Assembly: GCA_025056955.1 (NCBI GenBank)
Contig: JANWYL010000004.1
Location: 1-30,649, forward strand
Length of the DNA stretch: 30,649 nucleotides
From: Sandaracinaceae bacterium
GTDB taxonomy: Bacteria; Myxococcota_A; Polyangia; Polyangiales; Sandaracinaceae
Reading direction: 5' to 3'
Position 1 is the first letter of the stretch; every line of letters starts with the position of its first letter. The position numbers and the translations under genes were made by a program. Shown one piece after another: positions 21,072-29,152 of this stretch. Under the pieces are notes generated by a model that saw nothing but the letters and a program-made list of their open reading frames with translations, searched no databases and was not told the DNA's origin.

Positions 21072-22822
21072 TGGCCATCACCCCCTTCTGAAAAGCCCAT
21101 TTTGCGTAGCCTCTCAAGATTGATGCGAACCAAAGGATCATCTGGGCGAAGGCGGGCTGCTTGAGACAGGGCAATTGCTGCCTTCGCGTAATCCCGCTCA
21201 ATCAATGCACGCGTGACCTTTTGCATAAGCTCCTCGAATGTTTCCTGAGGAGGCGATTCGTCGGCAAGCCGAACCGCCTCAAAGAGCGCAAATTGCCAGT
21301 CCTCGTCGATATCGCGAGGCGGTTCCTCTTCGAGCTTCCGCAACCGCGCCCTCACCCCAAGCCCGATCAAGCGCGAAAGTGCGGGAATGCCTCTCCCCTG
21401 CCCATCGCGCGCGCTCACAAGCTTTCCTTGAACCACATCGACTGTTCCAACTTCCCGCTCCTTGTGCGTGCAAGTGATTCGTACAGTGTACCCGCCAGAG
21501 CAAGCCATTTGAATGAGATCGGTGAGTGCCACCGAAGGCAAGTCTTGTTGAGAAACGCCTACCTCGCTTCTCAAAAAAAGAATCAGCCGGTCAATGGATG
21601 GCGGACGTCCAAAAAGCCGAAGGCTTTCGGTAACAGTGATATCCAAAAGTTCCTTGGGATCCTCAATGCAAATGGCAATTTTTGTGGATCCCCACTTTTT
21701 TTGCATCTGTTCAACCCAATCACCCACTTGATGCGCATCGTTTTTCGCAACTCCAATCACCACCATCAACGGACTGTCCTCCAATGCCTCGATGGCTTCC
21801 TCAAAAGCAGAAAACGCAACCACCCCAACCCCACGCCTGGCCTTGCTCAATTCACGTGCCAAGCGAGCCCGTTGGTGCGGATCTGGCTCAATCACAACAA
21901 TGTGCATTTCGGCTCGAATGTAGCAAAGTTCAGGCGTTTTCGCGACGTTGACGCAGCTTCTCGAGATTAAATTAAAAAGCACACGCCGGTCACCTGGACG
22001 AAGGGCAAGGGCCCGCTCAAAAGCCGCTTCGGCCTCGTCATAGTGCCCTGCAATCGCAGCTCGGATGCCGCGGCGAAGCTCAGCTTCAAAATGATCCTCC
22101 TCCCCTTGGGGTGGAGGCAGCGTGCTTTTGCTTTGCCCCCTCTTCGCATCATTTTGGCCCACAAACGCCCCTTTTTGGTACCCCTTTTCCCATACCCATT
22201 TTAGGCCCTTGGGAAGGCGCTCTTTGGCCTTCTCCTCCTCTCCAAGCAACCTCAAAAGAATTTCAATCGTTCGGTTTTTTCCTAAAGGTGATACCAGGAC
22301 GATGTCTTCAACTGTCGATTCACCATCAACCAGTTTGGCAACCGTCGCTTCTTCGAAGTTTCTGGGCGGGAGCAATTGAGATGGATCCAGCACCCGATCC
22401 ATCCCCCCAATTCCCAAAACAAGCAAATGAAATTGATATTCCTTGAGGTGTTGAATGCTCGCCTTTATCTCCTGGTTGGTTGGATCGCGCCGCCTCTCTT
22501 CATAAAGCCTTGCCAACGCACCTTGGATATTCCTTTCTTCAACCAGTCGAAGCACTTCTTCTCGCCAATTGATCTCGGCAAGTGGTGGGGCAGGTTCGGC
22601 CCGCGCGGAAGTGCCAAAAGCTGCCGAAGAAGAAACATCGATGAGCGGAAGGGCCCCTGCAGCCTCGAGATAATCGATTGCCCTGGGATTTTCCGGATCT
22701 TCTCGAAGCACTTCCCGCCAAAGTGCAATCGCCTCCTCTTCTTGGCCAAGGGCATAGAGTTCGAGGCCCCGATCCAACCTGGGATCGTCCTCTATCGAAG
22801 AACCACCTGCGGTGCGAACCAT
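21068..22822 (-). CDS. TPR / pseudo-receiver / PATAN (DUF4388) scaffold protein
   Basis: 584 residues with several modules: an N-terminal TPR-like pair (~10-55), a helical section with a PATAN-linker-like stretch (FEEATVAKLVDGESTVEDIV, ~156-175), a TPR (~245-285), a receiver-like domain (~306-422, MHIVVIEPDPHQRARL), a PATAN/DUF4388-like domain (~427-500, LPSVALTDLIQMACSGGYTV) and a C-terminal TPR (~525-575). In the receiver the acidic pair is reduced and the expected phospho-Asp after the third strand (PLMVVIGVAK) is missing, so it should not be phosphorylated. It is probably a cytosolic hub for the ParA and Roadblock proteins. It is the first gene of the operon, with GGGAGG before the ATG. 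Confidence 0.85.
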   Translation of the reverse strand: MVRTAGGSSIEDDPRLDRGLELYALGQEEEAIALWREVLREDPENPRAIDYLEAAGALPLIDVSSSAAFGTSARAEPAPPLAEINWREEVLRLVEERNIQGALARLYEERRRDPTNQEIKASIQHLKEYQFHLLVLGIGGMDRVLDPSQLLPPRNFEEATVAKLVDGESTVEDIVLVSPLGKNRTIEILLRLLGEEEKAKERLPKGLKWVWEKGYQKGAFVGQNDAKRGQSKSTLPPPQGEEDHFEAELRRGIRAAIAGHYDEAEAAFERALALRPGDRRVLFNLISRSCVNVAKTPELCYIRAEMHIVVIEPDPHQRARLARELSKARRGVGVVAFSAFEEAIEALEDSPLMVVIGVAKNDAHQVGDWVEQMQKKWGSTKIAICIEDPKELLDITVTESLRLFGRPPSIDRLILFLRSEVGVSQQDLPSVALTDLIQMACSGGYTVRITCTHKEREVGTVDVVQGKLVSARDGQGRGIPALSRLIGLGVRARLRKLEEEPPRDIDEDWQFALFEAVRLADESPPQETFEELMQKVTRALIERDYAKAAIALSQAARLRPDDPLVRINLERLRKMGFSEGGDGQ

Positions 22823-22868
22823 TTGGGTCCTCCCTTTTCTCTCCTAACCAAACTTTTTCCATATTTTG

Positions 22869-22897
22869 GGAATAGATTGGGTTTCCGCCAGTGCCAA
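22869..22897 (-). promoter_or_regulatory. Candidate promoter of the ParA/Roadblock/V4R operon
   Basis: Read on the minus strand, TTGGCA (plus-strand 22892-22897) is followed after exactly 17 bases by TATTCC (22869-22874), about 45 bases before the scaffold gene's ATG. The -35 is good and the -10 weak. A sigma-54 reading of the same TTGGCAC was rejected on spacing. Confidence 0.35.
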
Positions 22898-22950
22898 CCG
22901 TGCGATTGCACTCTTCCCCTCCAAATGCTCTGTTCAAATGATTGGTCAAT

Positions 22951-24408
22951 ATGGTGTATCTGGGTCTTCAAGTGTTTCGGTGTGGGTTTGAGGTGCGCAT
23001 TCCACCCTTGGCCACATGCGTTGAGACGATCGCCTTTTTTTTAGGAGCATTGAGTTCTGGCTGCCGCACGAGCTCATCTCCATTTCTTCTTGAAATCACA
23101 TGGGCCGACGGCCGAGCACCCATCGAAGGTGAACAAAGGGGGCGCCTGGAACTCGATCTCATCCAAGAAGGTACTGATCGGATTCACCTTGTGATCGAGG
23201 CACCCTCACCCGGCTTCGAAGGAGACATCCCCATCCCAAGTCTCTTCCTTCCAACCCGCGTGTTCGCGAGGATGAAAGCGGGAAATGCTTCGGCAATGGG
23301 TGCACTCCCCCCATTTATTCCCGGAACTCTCCCCAAAGCACGCCTTCTTCTTGTCGAGGAAGGACGTTGCATGTCGGTATCCTCTTCTGGCCTCACCTTC
23401 CAGCATTTCGGTGGTGCCATGCTCATCGCTGAGGCCCAAGGTGTCGTGGCTGGCGGGGTTGGTGAAGAAGGAAATCCATCGGATCTCATCGAGCGATTCA
23501 TCCCCCAACTTCTCGGAACATCCCGCTCCCAAGCCATCTCGCTTCGCACCCCATCACCGCTCTCTACTGCCACCCTTTTTCGTTTTGCCAAAACACCAAA
23601 GCTCCTTCTCAAAGATTCAGCTCGGATTTTTCTGGTTGATCTCCAAAGCGACCAGATATCACCCATTCTTTTGCCCTTCGATCTCGGAAGCAATTCAAGC
23701 ATTGGTGGATTTGGTGATCATGCGGTTATTGTGAACGATCTTCCAAGCACCTCTGGAAGTGGCACAATGATTTGGATCAATCAAAAGGGTGAATATCGAT
23801 CAATCGAAGTGCCAGCACCACGACCTCGCACCGCAATTGGAGCCCTTGCGCAAGGGGGTGGTTTTGTGCTCGCAGGTGGAAACCCTCCTGGGCATGAGCT
23901 GTTTTTGCACATATCCATTGGCCCAACAGGTCACCTAAGTATCTCTGCTTTTGGCGATCGCATTCAGAGACAGGGGGGTGCGCTTTTCCCATCACCAAGT
24001 CGCCGCACCTTTTTCTTCGTTGGAAGTTTCGTTGAGGATGGAGAGCCTGATTCAACCACTTGGATCGTGCGGGGTTGTCCTGAAAGGTGTTCTGCCGAAA
24101 TCGGCCCCCCTTGGCCTCACCCAAGGCGCCACCCTGCTTTTGTCAGTACTCCAACCCATGGTTGGGTGATTGGAGGTGAAGAAAAAAACGAAGCCAGCGA
24201 TCGGGTAGAAAGAATCGAGTGGAATGATGAGGATCCGCAATTTGTCGAGTCCAGGCTTGCAAACCCCCGGATTTTTCCCCTCGCCGCGCATTTCGAAGGG
24301 GGCCTCGTCCTCCTTTGTTGTGGCAAAGACACAAGCGGGCTCCGCAAAGACTTTGAGCTTTGTGCCCCCTCGGCCTTGGCAATGGAAACCAACCTAGTCC
24401 AAAAATAG
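22951..24408 (+). CDS. Exported kelch-like beta-propeller protein
   Basis: About 485 residues. The N-terminus has a hydrophobic segment ending in FFLGALSSGC, so it is probably exported and perhaps a lipoprotein, though the lipobox is not canonical. The true start may be the ATG at 22951, the TTG at 22942 or the GTG at 22993. The body repeats blade-like blocks with Gly-Gly pairs and aromatic strands (GALAQGGGFVLAGGNPPG, RTFFFVGSFVEDGE, THGWVIGGEE, FEGGLVLLCCG), the look of kelch or propeller proteins common in Myxococcota. Such proteins usually bind other proteins or glycans outside the cell. It diverges from the ParA operon, and its last 15 bases overlap the end of the convergent dehydrogenase gene. 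Confidence 0.75.
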   Translation: MVYLGLQVFRCGFEVRIPPLATCVETIAFFLGALSSGCRTSSSPFLLEITWADGRAPIEGEQRGRLELDLIQEGTDRIHLVIEAPSPGFEGDIPIPSLFLPTRVFARMKAGNASAMGALPPFIPGTLPKARLLLVEEGRCMSVSSSGLTFQHFGGAMLIAEAQGVVAGGVGEEGNPSDLIERFIPQLLGTSRSQAISLRTPSPLSTATLFRFAKTPKLLLKDSARIFLVDLQSDQISPILLPFDLGSNSSIGGFGDHAVIVNDLPSTSGSGTMIWINQKGEYRSIEVPAPRPRTAIGALAQGGGFVLAGGNPPGHELFLHISIGPTGHLSISAFGDRIQRQGGALFPSPSRRTFFFVGSFVEDGEPDSTTWIVRGCPERCSAEIGPPWPHPRRHPAFVSTPTHGWVIGGEEKNEASDRVERIEWNDEDPQFVESRLANPRIFPLAAHFEGGLVLLCCGKDTSGLRKDFELCAPSALAMETNLVQK

Positions 24409-25221
24409 GTCGGGGATGAGCTCTGCAGTGGGGTCGAGCGCGTACTTCGAAAAATCGCTCACCCCATTTTCTCGGAGGACGTCTTCATCGATGTAGAAAT
24501 TGCCGGTATTGGCCGGATCACGGCTTGGCTTGGTCAAAATCAAATAAGCAGCATCGGCCATGATTTCAGGAGAACGCGAGCGCCGCATGGCTTCCTCGCC
24601 CCCAAGAAGATTTTGAATGGCTGCCGTGGCGATTGCCGTCTTCGGCCAAAGGGCGTTGACTGCAATCCCGTCTTTGCGAAATTCCTCCGCCATCCCGAGA
24701 ACACACATGCTCATCCCATACTTTGCGATCGTATAGGCCACGTGGTTAGCAAACCACTTGGCCTTCATGGAAAGAGGAGGAGCAATGTTTAGAATGTGCG
24801 GGTTTTCGGCCTTTTTGAGGTAGGGGATACAGGCCTGGGAGCACAAAAAAGTGCCGCGCGTGTTGATTTGATGCATGAGATCAAAGCGCTTGATTGGGGT
24901 CTCGAGGGTTCCAGCCAGCCAAATCGCAGAAGCGTTGTTGACGAGGATATCGATCCCGCCAAATGTCTCGACGGTGCGCTTGACGGCGTCAAGGACCGCC
25001 GCTTCATCCCGGATATCCACAGCCAATGGCAAGGCCCGCCCGCCGGCACGCTCCATGTCTTCTGCAGCCGTGTAGATCGTCCCGGGAAGTTTGGGATGAG
25101 GTTCTTTTGTTTTGGCCACAATTGCGATGTTTGCGCCATCGCGGGCGGCCCGAAGCCCAATCGCATGGCCAATCCCTCGACTGGCACCCGTGATGAACAA
25201 GGTTTTTCCGCGGAGGCTCAT
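24394..25221 (-). CDS. Short-chain dehydrogenase/reductase, HSDL2-like
   Basis: 275 residues from the ATG at 25221, chosen because AGGAAGC precedes it and MSLRGKTLFITGASRGIG is the normal SDR beginning. The Rossmann motif is TGASRGIG, followed by DILVNNAS and the catalytic Tyr-x3-Lys in YTIAKYG, with the Ser in NIAPPLS. The long C-terminal half (ALWPKTAIATAAIQNLLGG, NTGNFYIDEDVL) resembles the hydroxysteroid dehydrogenase-like 2 subfamily, without its SCP2 domain. It is a cytosolic NAD(P)-dependent oxidoreductase with unknown substrate, possibly a lipid or fatty-acyl compound (inference). Confidence 0.93.
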   Translation of the reverse strand: MSLRGKTLFITGASRGIGHAIGLRAARDGANIAIVAKTKEPHPKLPGTIYTAAEDMERAGGRALPLAVDIRDEAAVLDAVKRTVETFGGIDILVNNASAIWLAGTLETPIKRFDLMHQINTRGTFLCSQACIPYLKKAENPHILNIAPPLSMKAKWFANHVAYTIAKYGMSMCVLGMAEEFRKDGIAVNALWPKTAIATAAIQNLLGGEEAMRRSRSPEIMADAAYLILTKPSRDPANTGNFYIDEDVLRENGVSDFSKYALDPTAELIPDLFLD

Positions 25222-25340
25222 GGAAGCTTCCTGCCTCTTAGCAAAAAAAGCGTCAAGTCCTTGTGGCGATTTCGGCCGCACCCAAAAAGCCTCGAGCGAT
25301 CGGTTCGAGCAACCCCTCCTTGACAGGCAAAAGCCCACTG

Positions 25341-26996
25341 ATGAGCATGCTTCCCATGCGATTCAAATGGATGGGTTTGATTGGTTGGTTATGGCTTTTG
25401 GGATGTGGCGGTGGGTCTCAACCCACAAGCGACGCGGGGCCCCAGCCACTTGATGGAGACCCAGCTGATTCTGGGCAAGCCGATTCTGGCCAGGAAGACG
25501 CATGGCCGGGAAACGATGCGGGGCCAAGGCTTCCTGAGCTCCAGTGTGAAGTGGCAATTGTTGGCGGAGGGGCAGCCGGAGTGCACACGGCCTATCGGCT
25601 TGCCCCGATGCTCAATGAGAGGGTGTGCCTCTTTGAAAAGGAAAACCGCCTGGGTGGTCGGATCTACGACATCCCCCGCGATCCGATGGATCCCTCCTCT
25701 CCCCGTTACGGTGCAGGTGCCCTCCGGATCATGGAAGGGCAAAGTGTGGTCTTTGGCTTGGCGAGGGAGCTTGGCGTTGAGCTTCAGATGCCTGAACGTC
25801 AGGCAAGCATCATCCAGGCCCGAGGCCTCTTTTCAACCAGCGCAGAGGCCTTTGTGCCTCGCTACCCAGGGCTCATGGCCCATTCAAGTGGCGACACCGA
25901 AACCGCTCTTTACGAAACCCTCCTCGATGCATCGAATCGCATGCGCGCGACCATGTACCCCGACTTTCGCTCTTACGTGCGCGGCATCGTGGGTGCTCCA
26001 GCCTACGACTTTTTACGGGACATGTCGCGTTTTCGTGCCGACTTTGAAGCCCCCCTCGACGCCCGTGGCTACCTTGACTACCTCGCTGAAGAATGGGATG
26101 TGTGTTGCACCCCATCCTATCCAGTGGGCGGGATGTCTGAACTCATCCGGCGAATGGCTGATCGGATTCGGATGAACAGGGGGCGCATATTCCTCGAAGA
26201 GCCAGTGCTTTCAATCGAGTCACGTGCGGGTGGAGGCTATCGGTTGCTCACCACCGCCCATGAGGTGATCGCCCGCAAGGTGGTGATCGCAGTGTCTCCC
26301 CTTGCCCTCCGACGCATCGAGGGCTCAATCGCTCAACGCATTCGCGAAGCGCCTGAATTTCAAGCCATCCTTCCAATTCCTGTCGTCGTTGTCACCCAAT
26401 GGTGGGATCGGGCGTGGTGGAGGGATTTGCGGGTTCCTCCAATGGGAAGCGATCCCGAGCGCGGTGTTTGGCGGGCTTGGACAAGCGACCACTGCGTCAA
26501 TTTCGTCGAGTTTCCGCTTCACCAATATGGGGTGGACCAGCGCGTGACAAGAAGTGTCTACGATGACGGCATTCGTTGCGTTGAGTTTTGGAAGGCCACC
26601 TATGAAAGCGGCGGGATTGCGGCGGTTGAAGCAGAGGTGCAGCGAGGGCTTGAGTTTTTGTTCCGCCGAAACGGTGTGACAATGCCTGCTGAAATCACCA
26701 TCCCGCGGCCCCTCCGCACCCACTTTCAGTACTGGCCCGATGCCTGGCACTGGCTGCGTGCTGGATCGAGGGTAACAAACCGGAGGGTCTTCGAGTGGGC
26801 AGTTGCACCCCTTGGAAGCGGTGAAGAAGTGGCATTGGTGGGTGAGGCATACAACCTCAACCGTTCAGGGTGGAGCGATGGGGCATACAAGTCATCCATC
26901 AACCTCTTGAACAGCCGATATGGCTTTAGCCTGCCCCTGGGAGATGGCATGCCGATTCGCGGTGGCAGGGTGCCGTGGCACGAGAGGGGCAAGTGA
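25341..26996 (+). CDS. Exported flavin amine-oxidase-like lipoprotein
   Basis: About 551 residues from the ATG at 25341; the frame is open from a GTG at 25263, and ATGs at 25356 and 25371 are also possible. A signal with lipobox LLGC (Cys22) is followed by an Asp/Ala/Ser/Gly-rich linker with DAG and DSGQ repeats, typical of myxobacterial surface lipoproteins. The FAD-binding Rossmann motif is VAIVGGGAAGVHTAYRL (GGGAAG at about 75-80), then RLGGRIYD. The C-terminal FAD contact is VGEAYNLNRSGWSDGAY. It should oxidise an amine or related substrate outside the cytoplasm. No twin-arginine motif is visible although FAD proteins often need Tat export. Confidence 0.9.
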   Translation: MSMLPMRFKWMGLIGWLWLLGCGGGSQPTSDAGPQPLDGDPADSGQADSGQEDAWPGNDAGPRLPELQCEVAIVGGGAAGVHTAYRLAPMLNERVCLFEKENRLGGRIYDIPRDPMDPSSPRYGAGALRIMEGQSVVFGLARELGVELQMPERQASIIQARGLFSTSAEAFVPRYPGLMAHSSGDTETALYETLLDASNRMRATMYPDFRSYVRGIVGAPAYDFLRDMSRFRADFEAPLDARGYLDYLAEEWDVCCTPSYPVGGMSELIRRMADRIRMNRGRIFLEEPVLSIESRAGGGYRLLTTAHEVIARKVVIAVSPLALRRIEGSIAQRIREAPEFQAILPIPVVVVTQWWDRAWWRDLRVPPMGSDPERGVWRAWTSDHCVNFVEFPLHQYGVDQRVTRSVYDDGIRCVEFWKATYESGGIAAVEAEVQRGLEFLFRRNGVTMPAEITIPRPLRTHFQYWPDAWHWLRAGSRVTNRRVFEWAVAPLGSGEEVALVGEAYNLNRSGWSDGAYKSSINLLNSRYGFSLPLGDGMPIRGGRVPWHERGK

Positions 26997-27029
26997 CTCC
27001 TTGCCCAGGCGGATGATTGTTCCAGAATA

Positions 27030-27038
27030 TGCTATCAT
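27030..27038 (+). promoter_or_regulatory. panD: Candidate extended -10 promoter for panD
   Basis: TGCTATCAT at 27030-27038 matches an extended -10 (TGn followed by a TATAAT-like hexamer), 42 bases before the panD ATG. No convincing -35 is seen at the usual distance. Confidence 0.4.
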
Positions 27039-27080
27039 CGTTTACGCTGGGTGGACCCTCTGGGCCGCCACGGAGGATTC

Positions 27081-27476
27081 ATGCGGAGAAGGATGTTTCT
27101 TGCCAAAATCCATCGAGCCACAGTCACCCATGCTGATTTGAACTACGAGGGAAGCGTAACTGTTGATGCCGATCTCCTCGATGCAGCTGGGATGCTCGAG
27201 CATGAGGAGGTGCACGTTTGGAACGTGACCCGTGGCACGCGCCTTGTGACTTACCTTCTCAAGGGGCCTCGAGGAAGCGGGATCGTGTGCATCAACGGTG
27301 CAGCTGCCCACTTGGTCAAACCCAAAGACATCGTGATCCTTGCCACCTATGGTGAAATGGATGAGGAAGAAGCAAAAAGGCACGTTCCACGGGTTGTGCG
27401 CGTGGATGCCTCAAATCGAATCATTGGCTTTGAAGCCGAGCAACCTGGCCCCGCACTCCCCGAATCCCTTCTTTAG
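27081..27476 (+). CDS. panD: Aspartate 1-decarboxylase proenzyme PanD
   Basis: 131 residues. It decarboxylates L-aspartate to beta-alanine for pantothenate and coenzyme A synthesis. The N-terminus FLAKIHRATVTHADLNYEGS is diagnostic. The proenzyme cleaves itself between Gly24 and Ser25 to form the pyruvoyl cofactor, at the same positions as in E. coli. The INGAAAHLV segment is also characteristic. The ATG at 27081 is chosen because GGAGG lies 4 bases upstream and the length then matches the family; an upstream in-frame start at 27051 would add ten unneeded residues. No other pantothenate genes are nearby. Confidence 0.97.
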   Translation: MRRRMFLAKIHRATVTHADLNYEGSVTVDADLLDAAGMLEHEEVHVWNVTRGTRLVTYLLKGPRGSGIVCINGAAAHLVKPKDIVILATYGEMDEEEAKRHVPRVVRVDASNRIIGFEAEQPGPALPESLL

Positions 27477-27523
27477 AACCAATTAAGGAAAGCCCCTCCT
27501 GTCTTTGGTATCCTTTTGAGAAA

Positions 27524-28984
27524 TCAATCTTCACCTTGGGCCTTGGTGAAGGCAGGTGCTCCATCGATTTCTTCAAGTTTTTCAACGTGCATCCAGCGGT
27601 ACTTGCTCCCCACCCTTCCAAGCACATCGATCAGCACCTCGTCATTGAGAGAGAGCGAGGGATCGCGCAACACGAAACGACAACGCCAATGGTCAACGCA
27701 GTCGGTAAGTGCCCCTGTTGAGGGGTAAACCATGGTGCCACGGTTGGACACCATCTTCAAACGCAAGGGTGTACCCTCAACCAAGTGCTCGAGGCTTGTC
27801 CCAATTTCTTCTGGAGAGGCTGGGGATTCAATGAAAATGTCTGCTCCAATCGTGCGCCTTGAGGCAGGTCGCACGTAATCGCGATGGGGGGGCAGAGGGG
27901 TGAGGCGAAGTGGCCTGCGATCACGGGCCCTCCAAGTTGAGGGAAGTTTACCCAGGTTGGCGATGATCGCATCGGTGAAGGCGGTGGTCGATACACTCCC
28001 CTCTTGGCGAACATCGCGGGTGTATATGCCTTGCTCCAGGGTGTATGCAAGGGCATTTTCAATCGCATTCGCTGCTTCACCCTCATCGATGTAGCGCAAC
28101 ATCATCGTCGCAGAAAGAATCACTGCACTTGGGTTGATCACGTTTTTTCCCGCATACTTGGGTGCGCTTCCGTGAACCGCTTCGAAGATCGCAATCCCAT
28201 CACCCAAGTTCGCACCTGGAGCAAACCCCAAGCCACCAATCAAGCCCGAAGTGAGATCGGACAAGATATCACCATTCATGTTGCTTGTGACAATCACCTC
28301 AAACTGCTGGGGGTTCCGAACGAGTTGGTGGGCGCAGTTGTCGACGATGATGTGGTGCGCCTGGATATCGGGGTATTCCTTTGATACTTCCTCGAAAGTG
28401 CGCTTGAGCAAGCCTTCTGTGAGCTTCATGATGTTGGCCTTGGTTGCGCAGTGGACGGACTTGCACCCCTCAGCCCGGGCCAGCTCAAAGGCAGCGCGCA
28501 CGATCCGCTCGCATCCCTTTTTGGACATGAGCTTAAGGCATTGGGCAACGCCCGGGGTTTGCATGTGCTCGATCCCAGCGTAGAGGTCTTCTACGTTTTC
28601 CCGCACAACGACGAGGTCAATCCCCCTCCCCGAGTAGGGGGTCTGTACCCCCGGTAACTCGCGGACTGGGCGAATGTTGGCATAGGTTTCAAAGAGCTTT
28701 CGGAGGGTAACGTTTGCGCTCTTTTCCCCGTAGCCCACTGGCGTCTCAAGAGGACCTTTGAGCACCACCCGTGTTTCGCGAATGGAGGCAATGGTCTCAG
28801 GAGGCACGCCAGTTGGCAGCCCCTTTTTAAAAACCTCAGCCCCTGCTTCGCGGATCTCCCAAGCGATGCGCACCCCTGCTGCATCGATGATGCGGCGCGC
28901 GGCCTCAGTCACTTCTGGACCAATCCCATCTCCTGGAATCAAAGTGACGCGCTTTCGTCCTTGCTCGTCGATTCGGTAATGCAT
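27524..28984 (-). CDS. icd: NADP-dependent isocitrate dehydrogenase, Thermus type
   Basis: 486 residues. It converts isocitrate to 2-oxoglutarate in the TCA cycle. The beta-decarboxylating dehydrogenase core is complete: LIPGDGIGPEV, the substrate motif SANVTLRK (residues 89-96), TKANIMK, VDNCAHQL and the metal ligands around NMNGDILSD. The coenzyme site HGSAPKYAGKNVINP has Lys276-Tyr277, the pair that selects NADP. After residue ~340 comes a ~145-residue C-terminal domain (GADIFIESPASPEEIG) like that of the Thermus thermophilus enzyme and absent from the E. coli enzyme and isopropylmalate dehydrogenases. AAGGAG lies 6 bases before the ATG. It converges with panD. Confidence 0.95.
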   Translation of the reverse strand: MHYRIDEQGRKRVTLIPGDGIGPEVTEAARRIIDAAGVRIAWEIREAGAEVFKKGLPTGVPPETIASIRETRVVLKGPLETPVGYGEKSANVTLRKLFETYANIRPVRELPGVQTPYSGRGIDLVVVRENVEDLYAGIEHMQTPGVAQCLKLMSKKGCERIVRAAFELARAEGCKSVHCATKANIMKLTEGLLKRTFEEVSKEYPDIQAHHIIVDNCAHQLVRNPQQFEVIVTSNMNGDILSDLTSGLIGGLGFAPGANLGDGIAIFEAVHGSAPKYAGKNVINPSAVILSATMMLRYIDEGEAANAIENALAYTLEQGIYTRDVRQEGSVSTTAFTDAIIANLGKLPSTWRARDRRPLRLTPLPPHRDYVRPASRRTIGADIFIESPASPEEIGTSLEHLVEGTPLRLKMVSNRGTMVYPSTGALTDCVDHWRCRFVLRDPSLSLNDEVLIDVLGRVGSKYRWMHVEKLEEIDGAPAFTKAQGED

Positions 28985-29152
28985 TTAGATCTCCTTCTTT
29001 CGGCGCTTGAGACAAAAACGTGAGAGCGCTTCTAGCCGATCTTATCAAAATGTAAAGTGTAACTGATTTTGCTTTTGGTTGGATGCCCTCGTGCGTTGCA
29101 TGGTGTTGAGCTGCCTTGGGTCTCCACCTAAGCTCATGGAGGCAACCACGCG

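Noticed and set aside
22880..22897. Sigma-54-type promoter (TTGGCAC) before the ParA operon
   Set aside because: The GG to GC spacing needed for a -24/-12 element is not met.
22376..23044. 222-codon plus-strand open frame across the start of the scaffold gene
   Set aside because: Antisense to TPR-coding sequence; Cys/Pro/Phe-rich with no motif.
24391..24415. Small hairpin (ACCTA / TAGGT) at the convergent gene ends
   Set aside because: Only a 5-base stem and no T run; too weak to call a terminator.
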